Assembly (NCBI GenBank): GCA_964399965.1
Contig: CAYNRX010000053.1
Coordinates: 1 to 9,580 of the forward strand
Source: UBA1381 sp964399965
GTDB lineage: Bacteria > Bacillota > Clostridia > UBA1381
Direction: 5' to 3'
Length of the DNA: 9,580 nucleotides
Part shown: positions 4,763-9,580 of the stretch, one piece after another
Position numbering within the stretch: the first letter of the stretch is position 1
Layout of the letters: every line of letters starts with the position of its first letter
Made by a program: the position numbers and the translations under genes
Notes under the pieces: model-generated
Database searches by the model: none
What the model saw: the letters and a program-made list of their open reading frames with translations, nothing else
Told to the model about the DNA's origin: nothing

Positions 4763-6115
4763 TCATGTTTCCACCTTTATTGTGCGCCTTGTCCAGCGGT
4801 TCGTCAGATAGAACCAGCCGCCGATAAGTATCGCGCTGATCGTCCCGGTAGGCGTAGAGAGGCCCACGCCCGCTATCCCCATACCGAGAACTTTCGTGCA
4901 GAAGAAGGCCACCGGCACGCGGGCGATCACCGAGGATACCACCGAGGGCAGCATCGTAAACAGCGTATGCCCGGAGCCGTTTAGGATGCCGTTTATCGGG
5001 AATACCAAAGCTACCAGCAGATAATCAAAGCACGTTATGCGCAGATAGGGCACGGCTTCAGTTATCACCGCCTCATCGGAGATTATAAGCCCCATGAGCT
5101 GCGCCGGGAACAGCTGCACGATAACGAACATCACCGCTCCCACGATAAGCGCCAGCTGCACGGCCGTGGAGAAGGCTTTGCGCGCCCGGTCGTAAAGGCC
5201 TGCGCCCACGTTCTGCCCCGTCATCGAGGATACCGCCGTGCCTACGGCTCCCGCAGGCAGCTGGGCGAAGTTATTTATCTTGGCCGCCACCGATACGCCC
5301 GAGGCGGCGTTGGTGCCCAGGCTGTTGGTGATCGAGGATACCATCAAAAAGCCGCCCGAAACTATCATGTTCTGTATCGCCCCGGGAAGTCCCAAGCGAA
5401 AAATATCGCCCAGCTTTCCCGCTGAAAACAAAAGTCCGCCGCCAAAGCCCGAGAAAAAGCCGCTCTTAAACAGGTATGCCGCCGCTCCTATGGCCGCTGC
5501 CGCCTGCGACATCACCGTTGCCAGCGCCGCTCCCGCCACGCCCATACCGAAGGGGCCGACAAAGAGCAGGTCAAGGAGAATGTTCATCGCACAGGAGGCC
5601 GCCCCGAAATACATCGGTATCTTGGAATTTCCCGCTCCGCGCAGTATGGAGCCCACGGCGTTATAGGCGTAGATGAACACCGAGCCGGCCATGCATACCG
5701 TGAAATAGGACAGCGTCTCGTCAAAGGCGTCAGCCGGGGTATTAAGGGCGGAAAGTATCTGCCGCGCGAAGATGAGCGCCAGCGCAGTCGTTACCGCTGC
5801 CAGAGCCAGCATGACCGCAAACGTCGTCCCCACGGTCTCCCGCACTCCGCGCCCGTTTTTGGCGCCTATGTACTGGGCGGTCATTATCGCTCCGCCGTTG
5901 CAAAGTCCCACTATCATATAGGTTATCGTGTTCAGGGGGCTGCCGGCGATGCTTGCCCCTGCTACGCCCTCGGTGCCGCAGAACATATCCACGATCTTGA
6001 TATCGGCGATATTGTAGAACGACTGGATGAGGTTGGTCAGAAAAAAAGGCGCGGAAAACTGTATCAGCTGACGCCTTATGCTTCCGCGCGTGAAATCGGT
6101 GACAATAGCTGCCAT
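4763..6115 (-). CDS. MATE-family multidrug efflux transporter (450 aa)
   Basis: An inner-membrane exporter of the MATE superfamily (NorM/DinF-like), which expels cationic drugs or metabolites in exchange for Na+ or H+. Its 450 residues are the normal length and are mostly hydrophobic, with about 12 membrane segments in two repeated halves. Family marks include the first helix with Q-S-F-Y-N-I-A-D (about 30-37), the GAGNSKIPMY loop near 160 and the related NGSGHTLFTM loop in the second half. Between the halves lies the cytoplasmic FSAGKLGDIFRLGLPGAIQN stretch (about 230-249). Ribosome site AAAGGAG lies 10 nt before the ATG. It is 62 bp downstream of the PHP gene with no clear promoter in between, so co-transcription with the upstream genes is likely. 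Substrate unknown. Confidence 0.9.
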   Translation of the reverse strand: MAAIVTDFTRGSIRRQLIQFSAPFFLTNLIQSFYNIADIKIVDMFCGTEGVAGASIAGSPLNTITYMIVGLCNGGAIMTAQYIGAKNGRGVRETVGTTFAVMLALAAVTTALALIFARQILSALNTPADAFDETLSYFTVCMAGSVFIYAYNAVGSILRGAGNSKIPMYFGAASCAMNILLDLLFVGPFGMGVAGAALATVMSQAAAAIGAAAYLFKSGFFSGFGGGLLFSAGKLGDIFRLGLPGAIQNMIVSGGFLMVSSITNSLGTNAASGVSVAAKINNFAQLPAGAVGTAVSSMTGQNVGAGLYDRARKAFSTAVQLALIVGAVMFVIVQLFPAQLMGLIISDEAVITEAVPYLRITCFDYLLVALVFPINGILNGSGHTLFTMLPSVVSSVIARVPVAFFCTKVLGMGIAGVGLSTPTGTISAILIGGWFYLTNRWTRRTIKVET

Positions 6116-6177
6116 CGTATATTCACTCCTTTAAGTGATTTTAGTTAGTCAATTGCGGCCACGGATACGCTTTTCCG

Positions 6178-6819
6178 CTATCTCATTAGGGGATTACCCA
6201 GCTGCAGCGCCAGCTCATTGGCGCGCTTGAGCTGCTCAAAGCGGTATTCCCCTATCCAGTGGGTATCGGAGCCAACGCTTATAGTAATGCCGCTGCGGCT
6301 TACCTCATTTTGCTTTTTTACATTCGTCAGAAGGTCGTAATAATAGGGATAATTCCCCGAGGTGTTTATCTCCCAGAACAGCTCCGCCTTTTTTAGCTCC
6401 GCGAAGATATCCAGCCCGTACCTCTCCCCCAGGGCAAAGATATCGGTATGCGCAAGCCCTGCCGGGCAGTCGAAAAGCCGCCGCCATTCCACAAACTCAT
6501 ACCAATCCATCGCCCGTCTGTCATCGAGGCATTCAAAGAGCACATAATCAAAATCAAAGGCCGCATCGGCCAAAAGATCGCGCGGCTCAGGCCTTGTGCC
6601 TATCTCAAGCCCTACAAGCACCTTTATCCGCCCAGCATACTGCCGTTTTAGGCGGCAGAGATGGGAGTAATATTCGTCTATCCTATCCCCCAGGCTGAAC
6701 TGGTGGTCGGTTATTCCGACCGTTTCCACGCCGTGGGCAAGGGCGTTTTCCACGACCTCCTCCGGCGTATTGGAGCCGTCATAGCTATATGTTGTATGGT
6801 TATGCAGGTCTGTAAGCAT
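6178..6819 (-). CDS. PHP-domain metal-dependent phosphoesterase, histidinol-phosphatase-like (213 aa)
   Basis: A small polymerase-and-histidinol-phosphatase (PHP) domain enzyme, expected to hydrolyse a phosphomonoester with a bound metal cluster. Metal ligands are visible in order: DLHNH (His6, His8), GITDH (Asp38, His39), GLEIG (Glu72), AHTD (His124) and SVGSDTH (Asp185, His187), so the active site looks complete. At 213 residues it is shorter than HisK-type histidinol phosphatases (about 260-280), and no other histidine biosynthesis gene is near. I therefore do not call it hisK. Its ATG overlaps the stop of the preceding radical SAM gene by one base (TAATG), with GGGGAGGAGG 8 nt upstream, implying translational coupling. 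The natural substrate is unknown. Confidence 0.86.
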   Translation of the reverse strand: MLTDLHNHTTYSYDGSNTPEEVVENALAHGVETVGITDHQFSLGDRIDEYYSHLCRLKRQYAGRIKVLVGLEIGTRPEPRDLLADAAFDFDYVLFECLDDRRAMDWYEFVEWRRLFDCPAGLAHTDIFALGERYGLDIFAELKKAELFWEINTSGNYPYYYDLLTNVKKQNEVSRSGITISVGSDTHWIGEYRFEQLKRANELALQLGNPLMR

Positions 6820-7754
6820 TACTCGGCCCTCCTCCCCTGAAAGCTGCCTCGGCGGACAAGCTCCTTATCTATCTCATTCAAAACGACAAATTTTTTCAAG
6901 CTCCACAAGGGAGCGATAAGCTCCTCCCTTGCCCCATCCCCGGTAAGCCTTTGTACGACCACCTCCGGCGGCAATATCTCCAGCTGATCGGCGATAAGGG
7001 CGACGTATTCAGAAAGCTCCAGCGTGCGGAACTGCCCCCTTTCATACATCGCGGCCAGGGGCGTACTCTTGAGCACATGCAGAAGATGCAGCTTCACCGA
7101 ACGCGGCCGCAGCGCGGCAACTGTGCGCACGTTTTTCATCATCTGCTCCCGATCCTCCCCCGGCAGCCCGTTTATCAGGTGGATGCAAACGTCTATACCG
7201 CGCTTTTGCAGCTTTTCATAGCCGGAGACAAATTCCCCGAACGTATGCCCGCGGTTTATCAGCCGCCCGGTCTTATCGGAGACCGTTTGCAGCCCCAGCT
7301 CCACCATCAGATATGTGCGTTCCTTAAGCTCCGAGAGGTAACAAAGCGCATCATCCTCCAGAGCGTCGCAGCGCGTGGCCACGGACAGTCCCACCACATT
7401 CGGCAGGGCCAGAGATGCCTCGAACCGCTCCCGCAAGATCTCTGCCGGGGCATAGGTGTTGGTGCGGGCCTGAAAATAGGCGATATACTTGCCCTCGCGC
7501 CATTTTTTGTGTAATCTGCCCGCCACCTCCCCAAACTGCTCGGGGATGCTCTTGGACGGATCGCCGCCGAAATCCCCGGAGCCTTGGGGCGAACAGTAGA
7601 TACAGCCGCCAACGCCCTTCGTCCCGTCAATATTGGGGCAGGTGAAGCCGCCGTTTAGGGACACCTTGAACACCTTGGAGCCGAATTTATGTCTTAAGAA
7701 ATAATTCCAGGTATGGTATCGTTTGTTGTCATCCGCATAAGGGAAGGGATTCAT
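6819..7754 (-). CDS. ytqA: YtqA/MnmL-type radical SAM protein (311 aa)
   Basis: A radical SAM enzyme of the YtqA/YhcC subgroup. The iron-sulfur site is the unusual Cx11Cx2C pattern of this subgroup, at Cys39, Cys51 and Cys54 in the context FTCPNIDGTKGVGGCIYCS. Further family stretches are YFQARTNTYA (93-102), VATRCDAL (125-132), VELGLQT (151-157), NRGHT (167-171) and INGLPGE (194-200). In Bacillus and Streptococcus, YtqA (MnmL) takes part in converting cmnm5s2U towards mnm5s2U at the tRNA wobble position, with the methylase MnmM. No mnmM lies in this window, so that role is inferred from family alone. The start overlaps the stop of the acyl-CoA synthetase gene (ATGA) and follows GAGG 8 nt upstream. 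The C-terminal RGSFQGRRAE tail has no assigned role. Confidence 0.87.
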   Translation of the reverse strand: MNPFPYADDNKRYHTWNYFLRHKFGSKVFKVSLNGGFTCPNIDGTKGVGGCIYCSPQGSGDFGGDPSKSIPEQFGEVAGRLHKKWREGKYIAYFQARTNTYAPAEILRERFEASLALPNVVGLSVATRCDALEDDALCYLSELKERTYLMVELGLQTVSDKTGRLINRGHTFGEFVSGYEKLQKRGIDVCIHLINGLPGEDREQMMKNVRTVAALRPRSVKLHLLHVLKSTPLAAMYERGQFRTLELSEYVALIADQLEILPPEVVVQRLTGDGAREELIAPLWSLKKFVVLNEIDKELVRRGSFQGRRAE

Positions 7755-9394
7755 TTCTCTTCCCTCAGCTGCACGCGGCGTATCTTGCCGCTTATCGTCT
7801 TGGGCAGCTCGTCCATAAACTCCACTATACGCGGATATTTATAGGGGGCAGTGTGATGCTTTACGTAGTCCTGGATCTCCTTTTTCAGCTCATCCGAGGG
7901 AGCAGCGTCCTTCGTCAGGACGATAGACGCCTTTACCACCTGACCCCGTATCTCATCGGGCACGCCGGTTATCGCGCATTCAAGCACATACGGCAGCTCC
8001 ATTATCACGTTTTCTATCTCAAAAGGCCCTATCCTATAGCCGGAGGATTTTATTATATCATCGGTACGTCCCACATACCACAGGTAGCCGTCCTTGTCCA
8101 TGCAGGCGGTATCGCCGGTGTGGTAGCGGCCGTCAAACCACGACGATTCGGTCATCGCCCGGTCGTTATAGTAGCCGAGGAAAAGGCCGCAGGGAGCGCC
8201 GTTTTCCGTATTTATCACGATCTCGCCCGGCTCCATATACCCGGCAGGCGTACCATCGCGGCGCAGTATCTCCACCGGGAACAGCGGCGAGGCCTTGCCC
8301 ATCGAGCCGGGGCGCGGAGTGGTCCCGCGGAAGTTCGCGGCCACAAGCGTGGTCTCCGTCTGGCCGAAGCCCTCCATTATCGTAAGGCCGGTCGCTTTTT
8401 TAAACTGCTCCAAAACCTCCGGGTTCAAGGCCTCTCCGGCGGTGGTGGCGTGCTTTATCGAGGAAAGGTCGTACTTGGACAGATCCTCCTTTATAAAGAA
8501 GCGGTACATCGTCGGCGGCGCACAGAAGGTGGTTATGTTGTACTTTTTAAACATCGGCATGATATCGGCAGCCGAGAAGCGGTCGAAATCGTAGACGAAC
8601 ACCGCCGCCTCACACAGCCACTGGCCGTATATCTTGCCCCAGAGCGATTTTGCCCAGCCGGTCTCCGATATCGTAAGATGCAGCCCATCGGGATCAACGT
8701 TCTGCCAATATTTGGCGGTGATGATATGTCCGAGAGGATATTTATAGCTGTGCGATGCTATCTTGGGATAGGCGGTGGTACCGGAGGTAAAGAACATGAA
8801 CGAGGGCTCGTCTCCGCCGGGGGCGTCCTCCGTACGCTTGTATTCGGGAGAGAACCAGTCTACGTCCTCATCGTAGTTATTCCAGCCCTCGCGGGTGCCG
8901 TTTACGATCACCTTTGTCCGCACCTGGGGATTGCGCATCATCGCCAGCTCCGCCTCTGCGGCCGTATTCCCATCGGCGGTGCAGATCACCGCGCTTATCC
9001 CGGCGGCGCGGAAACGGTAGTCGAAATCCTCCTCCATCAGCTGGCTGGTGGCAGGGATCGCCACGGCTCCTATCTTATGCAGGGCGTTTATTATCGGCCA
9101 GAACTGGTAATGGCGTTTTAACACCAAAAGCACCCTATGGCCGCGTTTTATTCCCAGGAAGGAGAAGTAGTTGGCGGCCTTTGAGGAATCGCGGCTGATA
9201 TCGCCGAAGGTGAAGCTGCGGGCGACACGGTCGCGGCTCACATGCAAAAGCGCCAGCTTCTGCGGCGATTTTTCCGCCATGGCGTCCACAACGTCGAAAG
9301 CAAAGTTGAAATGTTCGGTATTTTTGAAGGTGATGCTGACAGGCTGGGAGTTTTCATCCTCGCAGATGTCGGCAAAATTTTCCCATATACGCAT
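7751..9394 (-). CDS. AMP-forming acyl-CoA synthetase (ANL superfamily, 547 aa)
   Basis: Activates a carboxylic acid to acyl-AMP and then acyl-CoA. Length and motif order fit the medium-chain/acetyl-CoA synthetase-like group. Visible motifs are the phosphate loop FFTSGTTAYPK (201-211), TTAGEAL (317-323), GFGQTE (342-347), YHTGD (424-428), the hinge region GRTDDIIKSSGYRIG (442-456) and PKTISGKIRR (531-540) with catalytic Lys537. The phosphate loop has Ala where most members have the second Gly (SGTTGxPK). No signal peptide or membrane segment, so cytosolic. It is the first gene of a four-gene minus-strand cluster and overlaps the next gene by 4 bp. GAGG lies 11 nt before the ATG. Substrate (short, medium, branched or aromatic acid) cannot be told from the sequence. 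Confidence 0.9.
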   Translation of the reverse strand: MRIWENFADICEDENSQPVSITFKNTEHFNFAFDVVDAMAEKSPQKLALLHVSRDRVARSFTFGDISRDSSKAANYFSFLGIKRGHRVLLVLKRHYQFWPIINALHKIGAVAIPATSQLMEEDFDYRFRAAGISAVICTADGNTAAEAELAMMRNPQVRTKVIVNGTREGWNNYDEDVDWFSPEYKRTEDAPGGDEPSFMFFTSGTTAYPKIASHSYKYPLGHIITAKYWQNVDPDGLHLTISETGWAKSLWGKIYGQWLCEAAVFVYDFDRFSAADIMPMFKKYNITTFCAPPTMYRFFIKEDLSKYDLSSIKHATTAGEALNPEVLEQFKKATGLTIMEGFGQTETTLVAANFRGTTPRPGSMGKASPLFPVEILRRDGTPAGYMEPGEIVINTENGAPCGLFLGYYNDRAMTESSWFDGRYHTGDTACMDKDGYLWYVGRTDDIIKSSGYRIGPFEIENVIMELPYVLECAITGVPDEIRGQVVKASIVLTKDAAPSDELKKEIQDYVKHHTAPYKYPRIVEFMDELPKTISGKIRRVQLREEK

Positions 9395-9415
9395 TCTTTA
9401 AAGCGCCTCTTTTCT

Positions 9416-9421
9416 ATTATA
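9416..9421 (-). promoter_or_regulatory. Candidate -10 box of the acyl-CoA synthetase operon
   Basis: A perfect TATAAT on the minus strand, 22 bp before the start codon at 9394. The -35 position falls inside the 9431-9462 inverted repeat and has only a poor match, so the promoter may be weak or controlled by a protein bound at the repeat. Confidence 0.45.
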
Positions 9422-9430
9422 GAATATAGA

Positions 9431-9462
9431 TAATTGCAAAACGCGGCAGCGTTTTACAATTA
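9431..9462. repeat. Long inverted repeat over the operon's -35 region
   Basis: TAATTGCAAAACGC (9431-9444) and GCGTTTTACAATTA (9449-9462) pair over 14 bp with a single mismatch around a 4-base centre. No U-run follows on either strand, so an operator (or an RNA stem) is more likely than a terminator. Confidence 0.6.
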
Positions 9463-9463
9463 T

Positions 9464-9569
9464 TCCCTTGTTCTAGGGAGCTCGAGGGTAAAACCCTCGA
9501 ATTTCAATCAATTTTTGACGACTACGCACCGCGCAAGATGGCGCGGCCGGCAGCTTGCTGCCGGTTTTT
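9464..9569 (+). other. Cluster of hairpins ending in a plus-strand terminator
   Basis: This gene-free stretch holds successive inverted repeats: TCCCT/AGGGA (9464-9479), TCGAGGG/CCCTCGA (9482-9500, loop TAAAA), CCGCGC/GCGCGG (9529-9546) and CCGGCAG/CTGCCGG (9547-9564). The last is followed by five T (9565-9569). The polarity of the T-run is plus strand, although no plus-strand gene precedes it. It may be the 3' part of a structured RNA or an intergenic repeat element that continues beyond the window. Confidence 0.4.
9547..9569 (+). terminator. Terminator-like hairpin near the right edge
   Basis: A 7-bp GC-rich stem CCGGCAG/CTGCCGG with loop CTTG, then TTTTT. There is no T-run on the minus side, so it points to plus-strand transcription. 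Confidence 0.55.
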
Positions 9570-9580
9570 GCGGAGCAAAA

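Noticed and set aside
4576..4827. Plus-strand frame starting GTG inside sRNA copy 3
   Set aside because: The GTG exists only because of the loop variant; copies 1 and 2 have GCG and TCG there. There is no ribosome site, and the frame runs through two terminators into the antisense of the MATE gene.
7853..9121. Plus-strand frame of 422 residues opposite the acyl-CoA synthetase
   Set aside because: Antisense shadow in GC-rich coding sequence; all conserved synthetase motifs are on the minus strand.
9463..9580. Partial protein gene at the right edge
   Set aside because: No frame with a start, ribosome site or recognisable peptide was seen; the stretch is dominated by short inverted repeats.

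Overview
The window looks like a chromosomal segment of a Gram-positive, fibre-degrading Clostridia-type gut or rumen bacterium (Oscillospiraceae/Ruminococcus-like). This is inferred from protein families and signals: a GH51 arabinofuranosidase, a secreted PL11 rhamnogalacturonan lyase carrying three S-layer homology repeats, strong AAGGAGG ribosome sites, near-consensus sigma-A promoters and many U-tailed terminators. The species cannot be named from the sequence.

Left part (1-3951), all minus strand: the 5' end of a GH51 alpha-L-arabinofuranosidase gene runs off the left edge behind a TTTACA-17-TATAAT promoter. Next is a MarR-family regulator gene with a perfect TTGACA-17-TATAAT promoter, a palindrome over its predicted start of transcription and its own terminator. 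Then comes a 919-residue secreted, cell-wall-bound rhamnogalacturonan lyase with its own terminator. The two carbohydrate enzymes both attack pectin, one the arabinan/arabinose side chains and the other the RG-I backbone. They are separate transcription units with the MarR gene between them.

Middle (about 4040-4740), plus strand: the most unusual part of the window. A unit of about 215 bp occurs three times in tandem. Each unit has an A/T-tract UP-like element, a TTTACA-16-TATAAT promoter with a TG extended -10, a 66-nt transcribed core and a terminator hairpin. The core is identical in all three copies except for two positions in one tetraloop. The three terminator hairpins differ in sequence but keep their pairing. 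I read this as three tandem paralogous small RNA genes of about 105 nt and do not recognise the family. A strong extra terminator separates them from the convergent gene cluster on the right.

Right part (4763-9394), all minus strand: a tightly packed probable operon. It runs, in transcription order, AMP-forming acyl-CoA synthetase, YtqA/MnmL-type radical SAM protein (4-base ATGA overlap), short PHP-family phosphoesterase (1-base TAATG overlap), then after 62 bp a MATE-family multidrug exporter. The last 150 bp of the window (9431-9569) hold no gene. They contain five successive inverted repeats, the last with a plus-strand U-tract; this may be a structured RNA or an operator/terminator cluster. 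No tRNA, rRNA, CRISPR array, insertion sequence or phage gene was seen.
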